64,000 bases of DNA from Janthinobacterium sp. PAMC25594 (GCF_019443505.1 NZ_CP080377.1:1922001-1986000); one strand, 5' to 3'; shown: positions 52,592 through 61,240, numbered from the stretch's first letter. Made by a program: numbers and translations. Notes: generated by a model from the sequence alone, not told the origin.

Positions 52592-52744
52592 ATGGGCACC
52601 ATCATTCTGATCATCTTGATCCTCGCCCTGGTCGGCGTCCTGCCTACCTGGCCGCATAGCCGCAACTGGGGTTACGGCCCCAGCAGCATCGCCGGCCTGG
52701 TCGTAGTGATACTGATCCTGCTATTACTGACGGGCAGGTTGTAA
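52592..52744 (+). CDS. DUF3309 family small membrane protein
   Basis: A 50-residue protein: one helix of Ile/Leu residues, then L-P-T-W-P-H-S-R-N-W-G-Y-G-P-S, then a second hydrophobic helix. This middle motif is the hallmark of DUF3309 proteins. AAGGAG lies upstream of the ATG, and a hairpin terminator follows the stop directly. Function unknown; frequently found with stress proteins. Confidence 0.85.
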   Translation: MGTIILIILILALVGVLPTWPHSRNWGYGPSSIAGLVVVILILLLLTGRL

Positions 52745-52745
52745 A

Positions 52746-52767
52746 AAAAGGCGCTGCGGCGCCTTTT
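52746..52767 (+). terminator. Intrinsic terminator after DUF3309 gene
   Basis: Stem AAAAGGCGC/GCGCCTTTT with a four-base loop and T-run starts two bases after the stop. Confidence 0.8.
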
Positions 52768-52788
52768 CTATTTCAAGGAGGAAATATC

Positions 52789-53091
52789 ATGACTATCCAC
52801 AAGACACTCTTGGCCACCCTGTTCGCCTGCAGCCTGGCGCCACTGGCACTGGCCCAGACGGCCACACCGCAACCGGGCGACCCGCAACGCTGGTACCAGG
52901 AAGACAGCACGGCGCAAGCCCAGCTGCGCACCTTGCGTAAGGAAATCGCCGCAGCCCTGGCCGAGGCCAAAAAAGCCTGCCGTTCAGAACCCTCCGCCAC
53001 GCGGGCCAGCTGCCTGAAGGATGCGCAAGATACTTACCGGCAAGACATGGCGAACGCGGAAAAACTGCGCGAGGCGGCGCATCCGCAGTGA
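52789..53091 (+). CDS. Hypothetical exported protein
   Basis: A 100-residue exported protein. Signal peptide 1-22 (ending A-L-A) precedes a helical mature part with two Cys (about residues 64 and 75) spaced like a disulfide-closed hairpin, reminiscent of one unit of the 51254 protein. AAGGAGG lies upstream of the ATG. Unknown function, probably periplasmic. Confidence 0.65.
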   Translation: MTIHKTLLATLFACSLAPLALAQTATPQPGDPQRWYQEDSTAQAQLRTLRKEIAAALAEAKKACRSEPSATRASCLKDAQDTYRQDMANAEKLREAAHPQ

Positions 53092-53105
53092 TGCGCCGTG
53101 CCGTT

Positions 53106-53133
53106 GCGACGCAGCCTGATCAGGCTGCGTCGC
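53106..53133. terminator. 28-bp perfect palindrome between convergent genes
   Basis: Arms GCGACGCAGCCTGA and TCAGGCTGCGTCGC form a perfect dyad with no spacer. It overlaps the stop codon of the patatin-like gene. The lack of a T-run makes intrinsic termination uncertain; a transcript stem that protects the 3' end is another possibility. Confidence 0.4.
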
Positions 53134-54274
53134 GTTCGTATGGGGGAAGTTCGTGCACCACCAGCGGCGTGTCTTCCGTGACAAAGGCCAGCCAGCCGGC
53201 CGCCTTGATGGCGCGCAAGGCGTCCTGGTAGCCCTGCTCCCAGCGCCATTCGATGGAGCCCTTGGAAAAATTGATATCCTTGGCCGCCATGTGCCAGTCG
53301 CGCCCCGCGTACGGCAAGCGCACGATGTGCATGGTGCTGTCGCAGCCCAGCGCTACCAGCTCTTCCGTCTGCTGGCGGTTGTGCGCGCTGTCGGGCAGCT
53401 TGGCGTACAGTTCGCGCAATTTGTGCTGCAAGGTATGCGTGTTGACGTAATCTTCGATATGCCGTTTCGAGCGCGAGGCGAAGGTGACGTCCTTTTGCCG
53501 CGTCTGCACTTCATCGAGGGTGGTCGGTTCCGGGCCTTCCGAACTCCATAAATCCACCATGAAGACGAGGGTGTCGACGTGGGGCGTGTCGTCGAGCACG
53601 GTTTCCAGCGGCGTGTTCGAGTACAGGCCGCCATCCCAATATAAATCGCCATCGACGCGCACACCGGCAAAGCCGGGCGGCAAGGCGCCGCTGGCGCGGA
53701 TATGCTCGGCCGTCAGCGCTTGCTGCTGGCTGTCGAAACTGACGAGGCTGCCGCATTTGACGCGCAGCGCGTTGACCGTCAGGCGCATGCCGCCCGGCTG
53801 GTTCAGGTAATCGAAATCGACCAGTTCCTCCAGCGTGCTGGCCAGCTCGCCCGTATCGTAGAAGCTGGCTTCCTCCGGTTTCACGGCGATTCCGGCGGGA
53901 AACAGGCTGAAGGTGCGCGGCTTGAAGAAGCCGGGCACGCCGCGCAGCACCGTATCGAGCGTGGCCAGCCAGATGTTCGAGCGGCGCTGCTGATCAGAAA
54001 TCATATTCATGTCGACGCTGTCGCGGTGCGCCACGCGCTGCCAGAACTGTTTCAACCGCACCAGCCTGTCCTCGTGCTTGTTGCCGGCCAAAATGGCGGC
54101 ATTGATGGCGCCGATCGAGGTGCCCACCACCCAGTCGGGCGCCAGACCATGTTCGTGCAGCGCGTGGTAGACGCCGGCCTGGTAGGCACCCAGTGCGCCG
54201 CCGCCCTGCAGTACCAGCACGATGCGCAGGCGCGAGGGATTTAACTGATTGATCGGTGTCTTCGAATGCGTCAT
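53120..54274 (-). CDS. Patatin-like phospholipase
   Basis: A 384-residue patatin-family lipase. The oxyanion loop Q-G-G-G-A-L-G-A-Y, nucleophile elbow G-T-S-I-G (about residue 53) and the catalytic D-G-G dyad in D-G-G-L-Y-S-N are all present. The C-terminal third matches the DUF3734 extension found in bacterial patatins. There is no signal peptide, so it probably acts inside the cell. The start at 54274 is the Met before this conserved core; the longer ORF to 54430 crosses the tandem repeats. Confidence 0.9.
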   Translation of the reverse strand: MTHSKTPINQLNPSRLRIVLVLQGGGALGAYQAGVYHALHEHGLAPDWVVGTSIGAINAAILAGNKHEDRLVRLKQFWQRVAHRDSVDMNMISDQQRRSNIWLATLDTVLRGVPGFFKPRTFSLFPAGIAVKPEEASFYDTGELASTLEELVDFDYLNQPGGMRLTVNALRVKCGSLVSFDSQQQALTAEHIRASGALPPGFAGVRVDGDLYWDGGLYSNTPLETVLDDTPHVDTLVFMVDLWSSEGPEPTTLDEVQTRQKDVTFASRSKRHIEDYVNTHTLQHKLRELYAKLPDSAHNRQQTEELVALGCDSTMHIVRLPYAGRDWHMAAKDINFSKGSIEWRWEQGYQDALRAIKAAGWLAFVTEDTPLVVHELPPYERDAA

Positions 54275-54342
54275 CAAGATGGCCCCTCTGTCCGCCGCGC
54301 GGAATGCGGCGGGTATCATTGTAAGGGATTGCGTCGGTGCGC

Positions 54343-54398
54343 GTCGGACCTTGGGTGCGGGCAAAAAAAAGTCGGACCTTGGGTGCGGGCAAAAAAAA
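54343..54398. repeat. Tandem 28-bp direct repeat
   Basis: Two identical adjacent copies of a 28-base unit that starts GTCGGACCTTGGGTGCGGGC and ends in eight A. They lie in the region upstream of the patatin-like gene, next to the terminator of the preceding small gene. Confidence 0.85.
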
Positions 54399-54418
54399 AC
54401 GCCGTCGATGACGGCGTT
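54390..54418 (-). terminator. Intrinsic terminator for the yqjD-like operon
   Basis: On the reverse strand, stem AACGCCGTC/GACGGCGTT with a three-base loop is followed by nine T. It lies 21 bases after the stop of the 54440 gene. Confidence 0.8.
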
Positions 54419-54439
54419 CCTGTGCAACATGGCTGGCGT

Positions 54440-54778
54440 TCAGCGCTTGCGGCGCAGCCAGCTGGCGGCAACGGCGGCCACGGCCACGAGGACCAGGGCC
54501 GGCTTGACCAGCTTCTTGCGACCGATGAACGATAGCGCCGTCAGCACGTAGGGCATGGCGCCTTGCAAACGCATGCCGCCCGGCGCCAGCAAGGACTCGA
54601 CGCGGTGGCCGGCAAAACCGACCGCCGTCTCGACCACGCCCTGCAACAGCGATTCGGGACGCAATGCATAGCCTACGTTGGCGCGCGCATGCACGATGCC
54701 GACGCGATACATTTCACCCTGGGCGATCAGCATGCGCTTGCGGGCGGCTTGCGCCGCCGGTTTGTCGTTTTCCGACAT
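54440..54778 (-). CDS. Hypothetical protein of yqjD-like operon
   Basis: A 112-residue protein: a helical cytoplasmic N-terminal part, then a hydrophobic segment (about 90-106) and a basic C-terminal end (W-L-R-R-K-R). It may be a C-tail-anchored membrane protein. It lies downstream of genes like yqjE and yqjD and could fill the place of yqjK, though the similarity is only positional. GAGGAG precedes the ATG. A 164-bp repeat separates it from the preceding gene. Confidence 0.65.
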   Translation of the reverse strand: MSENDKPAAQAARKRMLIAQGEMYRVGIVHARANVGYALRPESLLQGVVETAVGFAGHRVESLLAPGGMRLQGAMPYVLTALSFIGRKKLVKPALVLVAVAAVAASWLRRKR

Positions 54779-54799
54779 GAATTCTCCTCGTAAGGCAGC

Positions 54800-54963
54800 T
54801 GAGAGCCTATCCCAGTAGATGAATACATCCCCTGTTGGCGCCCCTCAGAAGCGGGGACTGCGTTGATCGTCGTCGCGTGGCTCGCCACGCGTCCTCCTCA
54901 CGCCTTGTCCGCGCTCCTGATGAACTACCAGCAGATGACGCTCACTACTGGAATAGGCTCTTA
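54800..54963. repeat. 164-bp repeat element with 19-bp inverted ends
   Basis: The left end TGAGAGCCTATCCCAGTAG and the right end, in reverse complement TAAGAGCCTATTCCAGTAG, match at 17 of 19 positions. Inside is a perfect hairpin CGCGTGGC/GCCACGCG (54874-54891). The last three bases (54961-54963) form the stop codon of the holin-family gene. No ORF lies inside. It looks like a nonautonomous element inserted between two operon genes. Confidence 0.7.
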
Positions 54964-55347
54964 CATCAGCATGTCGCGGTCGGCCTTCAATTCCGCCATG
55001 GTGGCGGGCATGGACAACTTTCCTTGACTCAGCATGGCGCGCGCATACATGACCAGCGCGATGGCCAGCAGTACGAACACGACCGTCATGATCGCCAGGA
55101 TCTTCCAGCCCAGGCTATCCCAGGCCAGGAAAACGATCAGCACGCTGCCGTAAGCGATGGCAAACAAGCCCGCCACCGTCGCCAGCGCGAAAATGACCAC
55201 CAGCTGCAGCATGTGATTGCGCACTTCCGACAGTTCGATGGTGGCCAGTTCCAGCCGCGACAACATCAGTCCGACGGCATTCTTGGCCAGGCCGGCGACC
55301 GAGCCGATCAATCCCGGCCCCTGGTGAGACGAAGCAGACTTGTCCAT
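54961..55347 (-). CDS. Phage holin family / YqjE-like membrane protein
   Basis: A 128-residue membrane protein with two long helices (about 45-70 and 78-102) after an amphipathic start, the layout of the Phage_holin_3_6/YqjE family. It lies 18 bases after the DUF883 gene, as in yqjD-yqjE operons. Its stop codon lies in the terminal repeat of the 54800 element, so the last residues may differ from relatives. Confidence 0.82.
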   Translation of the reverse strand: MDKSASSHQGPGLIGSVAGLAKNAVGLMLSRLELATIELSEVRNHMLQLVVIFALATVAGLFAIAYGSVLIVFLAWDSLGWKILAIMTVVFVLLAIALVMYARAMLSQGKLSMPATMAELKADRDMLM

Positions 55348-55365
55348 ATCGCTCCTGACAGTGGA

Positions 55366-55668
55366 TTACTTGCGGCCCAGGATGAAGCCGACCAGCACGC
55401 CGACGCCAGCGGCGACGGCCACCGTGCGCCATGGATTTTCCTTGACATAACCGTCCGCCTGGGAGGCGAGCTGCTTGGTGGCAACGATGGCAGACGCTTG
55501 CGCTTCGTGCGCCTTGGCCAGGGCGGCGTCCAGGGTTTTCATGCCCTTGACGCGCACTTCATCGGCTTTTTCGCCGGTCAGGGCGGCAGCGGCGCTGAAC
55601 AGGGCTTGCGCATCCTTGACCAGGGTTTTAACATCGTTATTGACGGTGGTGATATTGTTTTCCAACAT
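55366..55668 (-). CDS. DUF883 family protein (YqjD/ElaB-like)
   Basis: A 100-residue protein. A long amphipathic helix is followed by Y-V-K-E-N-P-W and a C-terminal hydrophobic anchor with G-x-G-V-L-V-G. This is the DUF883 pattern of YqjD and ElaB, which bind ribosomes at the inner membrane in stationary phase in E. coli. AAGGAG precedes the ATG. It is the first gene of the local operon. Confidence 0.9.
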   Translation of the reverse strand: MLENNITTVNNDVKTLVKDAQALFSAAAALTGEKADEVRVKGMKTLDAALAKAHEAQASAIVATKQLASQADGYVKENPWRTVAVAAGVGVLVGFILGRK

Positions 55669-55726
55669 GGTTTAGCTCCTTAGCTGTGGATGAATGTAGT
55701 TACTATACCTACTTTACTCAAAAACA

Positions 55727-56263
55727 CTATTCCATTAGATCGCGCATATCATCGGCGTGCTCTTCTTCGACAGCCATGATTTTGATCAACAAATGGCGCG
55801 TGGTCGGGTCTTTGTCGCCGATTTTGACGATCATCTGGCGATACGACTCGATCGCCACCCGTTCCGCGATCAGATTGGCACGCACCATGCTTTGCACGTC
55901 TTCGGAGTCATCATACTCGGCATGGCTACGTGCAAGCAATGTTGCCGGATTAAAATCTGGCTTGCCATTCAATTGCACGATGCGTTCGGCCAGCCAGTCG
56001 GCGTGTTCCTGCTCCTGCTGCGCATGTTCCAGGAACTCGGCCTTGATGGTGCCATTGTCGCGCCCACTCACGGTGTAGTAATGGCGCTTGTAGCGCGCAA
56101 TACACACCAGTTCGGTGGCCAGCGCCCCATTCAGCAGGGTGATCAACTCCTGGCGATCGCCCTGGTAGCCGGCCGTCACGGCGCCGTCGTCCAGGTTTTT
56201 GGCGGCCGCGCGGATGGCGGCCGTGTCGATACCAGCTGGAATCTCAACAGATGTTTGGGTCAT
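55727..56263 (-). CDS. Ferritin-like (bacterioferritin-type) protein
   Basis: A 178-residue four-helix protein of the ferritin-like superfamily. The di-iron ligands can be traced in order: E in A-T-E-L-V, E-x-x-H in Q-E-Q-E-H-A-D, E in I-A-E-R-V and E-x-x-H in E-E-E-H-A-D. It probably stores iron or removes peroxide with it. The start at 56263 has AAGGAAA upstream. It is separated from the preceding OmpA-like gene by two hairpins. Confidence 0.82.
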   Translation of the reverse strand: MTQTSVEIPAGIDTAAIRAAAKNLDDGAVTAGYQGDRQELITLLNGALATELVCIARYKRHYYTVSGRDNGTIKAEFLEHAQQEQEHADWLAERIVQLNGKPDFNPATLLARSHAEYDDSEDVQSMVRANLIAERVAIESYRQMIVKIGDKDPTTRHLLIKIMAVEEEHADDMRDLME

Positions 56264-56294
56264 GATGTTTCCTTTCAAGTCTTGCATGGGTATC

Positions 56295-56350
56295 CACCGG
56301 CCAACCTTCGGCCGGTGCTGCCTTTCTACTGCCGCGTCAACTGACGCGGC
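56295..56350 (-). other. Two hairpins between OmpA-like and ferritin-like genes
   Basis: CACCGGCC/GGCCGGTG (56295-56317) and GCCGCGTCA/TGACGCGGC (56331-56350) are perfect stems. The second begins right after the OmpA-like stop. Neither has a T-run, so they may be mRNA processing or stabilising structures rather than terminators. Confidence 0.45.
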
Positions 56351-57250
56351 TTAGCGGCGGGCGGGAATGGCCGTGTTATCTTCGGACAAGACGATTTCCA
56401 CACGGCGATTCAGCTGGCGATTCGCCGCGCTGTCATTGCCGGCGGCCGGATAGGCGGCGCCGTAGCCTTTCGTGGCGATGCGGTCGCGGCCGATGCCTTG
56501 TTCCAGCAATGCATTGCGCACGGATTCGGCGCGGCGTTGCGACAGTTCCAGGTTATGCGCGGAGCCGCCCGTGCTATCCGTAAAACCTTCGATCAGCACG
56601 GTGCGCTGCGGGTTGTTTTTCAGTACGTCGGCCAGCTTGCGCGCCGTATTCACGCCATCGGCCGTCAAGTTCGCCTTGTCCGTGCCAAACAGCACGTCAC
56701 CCAGGGTGATGACCATGCCGCGTTCGGTTTTCTTGGCGGCCAGGTCGGCCAGTTGCGCTTCGAGTCCGGCGGCGCGGGCTTGCGCATCGCGGGCCGACGC
56801 TTCGGCCGCTTGCGCCTGGGCCTTGGCCGCTTGCGCATCCGCTTGCGCCGACTGGGCGCGGGCCGTGGCCTGGTCAGCCTGCTGCGTGCGCGCATCGAGG
56901 CGCAATTGATCGCGCTGCTTGCCGGCGTTGGCGACATCGGCTTCCGCGGCTTTCTGCTTGGCGACTTCTTGCGCCGTGGCTATCTTTTGCTTGGCCAGAT
57001 AGGCCAGCTTGTCGACTTTTTCGCTATCATCCTGGCGCGTGGCGGCCGCGTTTGCCGCTTCCAGCGCAGCGCTGGCTTCGCGGAATTCGCGTGGCGCATA
57101 GGTCGATACCAGCGGGTTCGATTGCGCCGCCATGTAGTCGCCGCGCGTCTGGTCAAGCAGGCTGGTGGTGGTCGGTGCGGAGCTGCAGGCGGCAACAAGA
57201 GCGGCCATGGCCAGCAGGCCGGGAATCGTGGTGTAAGTGGCTTTTTTCAT
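56351..57250 (-). CDS. OmpA-like lipoprotein with DUF4398 region
   Basis: A 299-residue lipoprotein. The lipobox V-A-A-C puts Cys near residue 22. A DUF4398-like helical region (about 30-100) leads to a long Ala/Gln-rich coiled coil (about 100-170), then an OmpA C-terminal domain with G-F-T-D-S-T-G and the peptidoglycan-binding N-R-R-V-E-I. It can thus link the outer membrane to the wall. It is 32 bases after a gene for a second DUF4398 lipoprotein and is likely co-expressed with it. Confidence 0.88.
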   Translation of the reverse strand: MKKATYTTIPGLLAMAALVAACSSAPTTTSLLDQTRGDYMAAQSNPLVSTYAPREFREASAALEAANAAATRQDDSEKVDKLAYLAKQKIATAQEVAKQKAAEADVANAGKQRDQLRLDARTQQADQATARAQSAQADAQAAKAQAQAAEASARDAQARAAGLEAQLADLAAKKTERGMVITLGDVLFGTDKANLTADGVNTARKLADVLKNNPQRTVLIEGFTDSTGGSAHNLELSQRRAESVRNALLEQGIGRDRIATKGYGAAYPAAGNDSAANRQLNRRVEIVLSEDNTAIPARR

Positions 57251-57282
57251 GATGGAATCCTGTTATTAGTTATTGTTGTTGA

Positions 57283-57687
57283 TTATTGTTTTGGAGCTTG
57301 CTGATTGGCACGGTCGAGTTCTTCGCGCATGACGCGGATGTTCTCGTTGATTTCATCGGCGGCGCTGGTGGCCTTGGCCGAGTTGGCCTTGCTTTGCGCC
57401 AGCTTGGCATCGGCTTGCGCCTGGTCGGCCAGGTCGCGCGCCAGTTTGTAGTCGTGGTCTTTCAAGGCTTGGTTAGCCATGCGCATTTTTTCGCGGGCCG
57501 AACGCATTTCATCGGGCGCCAGCTCGGCGGCGCCGGCGCTGGCGGCATTATCGACGGCGGCGCGCGACACGGCGACATCGGCCGTGGCTGGCGTTTTCAG
57601 GCTGGAACAGCCCGTCATCAGAACAACGGCGGTGAGGCAGGCGGCCAGAGCGGTCACGGGGGTTTTGATGAAATCTCGGTTTGTCAT
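57283..57687 (-). CDS. DUF4398 family lipoprotein
   Basis: A 134-residue lipoprotein. The lipobox M-T-G-C gives Cys at about residue 27. The rest is a helical DUF4398 domain with repeated A-x-x-A and K/D pairs. AGGAG precedes the ATG. It shares its domain with the N-terminal part of the next gene's product and the two may form a complex. Confidence 0.85.
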   Translation of the reverse strand: MTNRDFIKTPVTALAACLTAVVLMTGCSSLKTPATADVAVSRAAVDNAASAGAAELAPDEMRSAREKMRMANQALKDHDYKLARDLADQAQADAKLAQSKANSAKATSAADEINENIRVMREELDRANQQAPKQ

Positions 57688-57947
57688 TTTTTTTCTCCTG
57701 GAGAATGTTAAGCGGTAGGTATCAACGTCGGTACATCTGGAATCAGGAACTGCGTTTGATGTATGACGTTATAGGCTCTTGCTCCCCACATATCCGTTCG
57801 GTGCCGCACATAGAGTAAGAAATCGACAATACTTGCATGGGCAACGTGCGCCAGCGCACGTGCCGGGCCGTAAAAGCGAGAAACGGGCCCGGCTTTGTAG
57901 CGATTCCTGTAGCATCGTGTCTACTTGTCCAGAAAGAATAGTCCCCC

Positions 57948-59984
57948 ATGCAACTGTCACGCCGCCAGAAAATCGCCCTCGCCAGTGCTACCGTACTTAT
58001 CGCATTACCCGTCGTCGCCACCGTCGTCCTGCTCAATATGGACTGGAACCGCGCCAAGCCCTGGCTCAATGCGCGCGCCAGCGAAGCGCTGGGCCGGCCC
58101 TTCGCCATCGCGGGCGACCTGTCGCTGACATGGCAACAGCCATCGACGGCGGGGCAACAAGGCTGGCGCGCCTACCTGCCGTGGCCGCACTTGCAGGCCA
58201 AGGACGTGCGCCTGGGCAACCCAAGCGCCATGGCAGGAACGGATGAGCAGGCGCAGCTGGCCAGCGTGAGCCAGCTGGCGTTCACACTCAATCCCCTGGC
58301 CCTGCTGGGCAAGAAAATCATCATCCCGCAATTGCGCTTCGACACGCCGCAGGTGCGCTTGTTGCGCAACAAGGATGGCAAGAACAACTGGACCTTCGAC
58401 AAGCAGAAGCAGCCGTCGCCTTGGCAGCTGGAACTGCAAAGCGTGGTCTTCAGCAAGGGCAGCGTGACCTTGGACGATGCTGTCACGCACACGGCGATGC
58501 GCGCCGACGTCGACACCATCGCGGACGATGCGCGCTACGGCATCGCCTGGAAGCTGTCGGGAAAATACCGCGGCGAAAGCGTCCAGGGCGGCGGCAAGGC
58601 GGGCGGCGTGCTGTCGCTGCAGCAGCAAGGCACGCCCTTCCCCATCCAGGCCGACATGCGCGCAAGCGGCAGCAGCGTGGCCATCGAAGGCACGCTGACG
58701 CGCCCGGCGGACCTGGCCGCGCTCGACGTGCGCCTGAAAATATCCGGGCCCAGCATGGCGCGCCTGTATCCCTTGACGGGCGTGTTGCTGCCGGAAACGC
58801 CACACTTCAGCACGGAAGGCCATTTGACGGGCACGCTGGCGCCGCGCGGCGGCGAATGGGTGTACGACCAGTTCAGCGGCAAGGTGGGTTCCAGCGACAT
58901 CAGCGGCAAGCTGGCGTTTTCCGCCAGCAAGCCGCGCAAGCGCCTGACGGGTGAAGTCCACTCGCGCCTGCTGCAATTTTCCGACCTGGGTCCGCTGGTG
59001 GGCGCCGATTCCAGCGCCAGCAAGAAGGAGCGTGGCGTGCCGTCGACGCAGCCGGCCGGCCGCGTGCTGCCGGTGGAAACCTTCAAGACGGAGCGCTGGA
59101 CCAGCCTGGATGCCGACGTGCGCTACACGGCCGATAAAATCACGCGTGACGCCGAGTTGCCGATCAGCAAGCTCGACACGCATCTGGTACTGACGGATGG
59201 CGTGCTGTCCCTGACGCCGCTCAACTTCAACGTGGCGGGCGGCACCCTGACGTCGCAGATCAAGCTGGACGGCAGCGGCAAGGTCATCGCCAACGGCATC
59301 GCGGCCGAACTCAAGGCCAGCGCCCGCCATCTGCACATCCAGCAACTGTTTCCCCGCCTGCCGGCCCTGCAGGCCAGCGTGGGCGAAATCAATGGCGACG
59401 CTTCGCTGTCGGCCACGGGCAATTCCGTCGCCAGCCTGCTGGGCGGTTCAAACGGCGAAGTGCGCGCGCTGATCGACCGGGGCAGCATCAGCAAGCTGCT
59501 GCTGGAAGAAATGGGCTTGAATATCGGCAGTATCGTGCTGACCAAGCTGGTGGGCGACAAGCAGGTCAAGCTGAACTGCATGGCCGCCGATTTCGTCGTC
59601 ACCAAGGGGCTGATGCGCACGCGCCAGTTCCTCGTCGACACGGACGATGCCGTGCTGCATATCGACGGCACGGTGAACCTGGCCAACGAGCAGCTGGACC
59701 TGACCTTGCAGCCGGACAGCAAGGGCTTGCGCATCTTTTCGCTGCGCTCGCCCCTGTATGTGCGGGGCACCTTCAGCAAGCCCGACGTGAGCGTCGACAA
59801 GGGCGTGCTGGCCCTGCGCGCCGGCGGCGCCCTGGCGCTGGCCGTGGTGGCGCCCGTGGCGGCGCTGCTCCCGCTGGTGAATGCCGGTCCCGGCGAGAAC
59901 AGCGAATGCGCAGCCCTGCTGGCCCAGGCGCGCATCAAGCCGGTGGCGCCGAAACCGGGCAAGACACCGCGCAAAAGCCGGTGA
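57948..59984 (+). CDS. AsmA family protein
   Basis: A 678-residue AsmA-like protein. An N-terminal membrane anchor (about 10-30) is followed by the AsmA domain start (A-S-E-A-L-G-R-P-F-A-I-A-G-D-L-S-L) and long beta-rich repeats to the AsmA_2 region near the C-terminus. AsmA-like proteins bridge the periplasm and help phospholipid traffic to the outer membrane. A second hydrophobic segment near 620-645 and a basic tail end the protein. The ribosome site is weak. Confidence 0.88.
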   Translation: MQLSRRQKIALASATVLIALPVVATVVLLNMDWNRAKPWLNARASEALGRPFAIAGDLSLTWQQPSTAGQQGWRAYLPWPHLQAKDVRLGNPSAMAGTDEQAQLASVSQLAFTLNPLALLGKKIIIPQLRFDTPQVRLLRNKDGKNNWTFDKQKQPSPWQLELQSVVFSKGSVTLDDAVTHTAMRADVDTIADDARYGIAWKLSGKYRGESVQGGGKAGGVLSLQQQGTPFPIQADMRASGSSVAIEGTLTRPADLAALDVRLKISGPSMARLYPLTGVLLPETPHFSTEGHLTGTLAPRGGEWVYDQFSGKVGSSDISGKLAFSASKPRKRLTGEVHSRLLQFSDLGPLVGADSSASKKERGVPSTQPAGRVLPVETFKTERWTSLDADVRYTADKITRDAELPISKLDTHLVLTDGVLSLTPLNFNVAGGTLTSQIKLDGSGKVIANGIAAELKASARHLHIQQLFPRLPALQASVGEINGDASLSATGNSVASLLGGSNGEVRALIDRGSISKLLLEEMGLNIGSIVLTKLVGDKQVKLNCMAADFVVTKGLMRTRQFLVDTDDAVLHIDGTVNLANEQLDLTLQPDSKGLRIFSLRSPLYVRGTFSKPDVSVDKGVLALRAGGALALAVVAPVAALLPLVNAGPGENSECAALLAQARIKPVAPKPGKTPRKSR

Positions 59985-60166
59985 GTCACACTTGGCCGTG
60001 CACGATTACAATTGTTACAGCCCTATGTGCGTTGCCGAACAGACCCTGCCTTGTCACAATCCTATTCTGTGATCGTGCCTGAAACACCCAAGACGTGGCG
60101 ATACGAAATTCCACCGGCCCCCTGCCAGGCCGGCGCCACGAGGTCCGAATTCATAGGAGAACTATC

Positions 60167-60385
60167 ATGCAAATCATTAAAAAAATCGCCGCTACCACTT
60201 CCGTTGTCGCTCTGCTGCTGAGCTTGACCGCTTGCGCGAATATGTCGGGCCAGGATAAAAACACGGCCATCGGCGCTGGTATCGGCGCCGTTGCCGGCTC
60301 CGTGCTGACCGGCGGCAGCGCTGTCGGCGCTGTCGGCGGTGCCGCAGTCGGCGGCGTGATCGGTAACCAGGTCAAGCCGAAGTAA
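60167..60385 (+). CDS. Small glycine-zipper lipoprotein (OsmB-like)
   Basis: A 72-residue lipoprotein. The lipobox L-T-A-C puts Cys near residue 23. The mature part is one glycine-zipper hairpin, as in OsmB, an osmotically induced outer-membrane lipoprotein. AGGAG precedes the ATG and a strong terminator follows. Confidence 0.88.
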   Translation: MQIIKKIAATTSVVALLLSLTACANMSGQDKNTAIGAGIGAVAGSVLTGGSAVGAVGGAAVGGVIGNQVKPK

Positions 60386-60397
60386 TTGGCGCTCAAG

Positions 60398-60436
60398 AAA
60401 GCGGGGTGGGTGCCCAGGCGCCCACCCCGCTTTTTT
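60398..60436 (+). terminator. Intrinsic terminator after OsmB-like gene
   Basis: A 13-bp stem AAAGCGGGGTGGG/CCCACCCCGCTTT with a ten-base loop and a run of six T. Confidence 0.88.
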
Positions 60437-60463
60437 GCGTCCGCGGCACACAGATGAGGAAAA

Positions 60464-61240
60464 TCAGACGAAGACGTTGGCCATGCCGATGGCGCCGCTG
60501 TCCTTGACCAGCGCATAGCAGCGGCAGGAAACGGCTTCCAGACCGGCCGAATCGAGGATTTCGATATTGCCGCGGCTGTAGGTAATCAGTTTTTGCTGTT
60601 GCAGCGCGCTGGCCGCCTTGGTCACGCCGACCCGCCGCACGCCCAGGGTATGGGCGAGGAATTCATGCGTCAGGTGAAATTTTTCCGACTGCAGGCGGTC
60701 GCGCGTGATCAGCAGCGAACGGGCCAGGCGCGCCTCGAGCACGTGAAAGCGGCTGCACACGGCAATCTGGATGGCTTGCGCCAGCAAGGTGTCCGTGTAG
60801 CGGTACAGCAGGCGCTGCAGGGAATCGAGCTGGGCGAACTCGGCGCAGAACTCGGCCCGCCCGATGCGGCTGGCCGTACCGGAACGTTGCACCACGGCAC
60901 GCACTTGCGCCAAGTCATGGCCCAGCGCGACGGAAGCGCCCAGCACGCCTTCGCGGCCGACGGAACCCACTTCCAGGGTCATCCGGCCTTCCGCCACGGC
61001 CAGCAGCGAGATCAGGCAGTCGCCGGGGAAATAGATGTGACCGATATGCTGGCCCGGTTCGTACAGCACCTCGCCCACCTCGACCGTGACGCTATCGAAC
61101 AGCGCCGTCAGGTGCCGCAAGTCGTGCTCGGGCAGGCTGGCCAGCAAGCGGTTACCGGCATCAAGCGCGCCCGCAGGCGTGCCCAGGCCGGATCGGCCTG
61201 CATCGCGGGACAGGGTCATGCTGGCGTTCGTTGGTGGCAT
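60464..61240 (-). CDS. Crp/Fnr family transcriptional regulator
   Basis: A 258-residue regulator. The N-terminal cyclic-nucleotide-binding-type domain (about 30-150) lacks the usual cAMP-contact set, and no N-terminal Cys cluster for an iron-sulfur centre is seen, so the effector is unknown. The C-terminal winged helix (about 170-240) has L-A-H-T-L-G-V-R-R-V-G-V-T as the helix-turn-helix. AAGGAA precedes the ATG. Its own upstream region holds a TGTACG-type dyad (61311), so autoregulation is possible. Confidence 0.87.
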   Translation of the reverse strand: MPPTNASMTLSRDAGRSGLGTPAGALDAGNRLLASLPEHDLRHLTALFDSVTVEVGEVLYEPGQHIGHIYFPGDCLISLLAVAEGRMTLEVGSVGREGVLGASVALGHDLAQVRAVVQRSGTASRIGRAEFCAEFAQLDSLQRLLYRYTDTLLAQAIQIAVCSRFHVLEARLARSLLITRDRLQSEKFHLTHEFLAHTLGVRRVGVTKAASALQQQKLITYSRGNIEILDSAGLEAVSCRCYALVKDSGAIGMANVFV

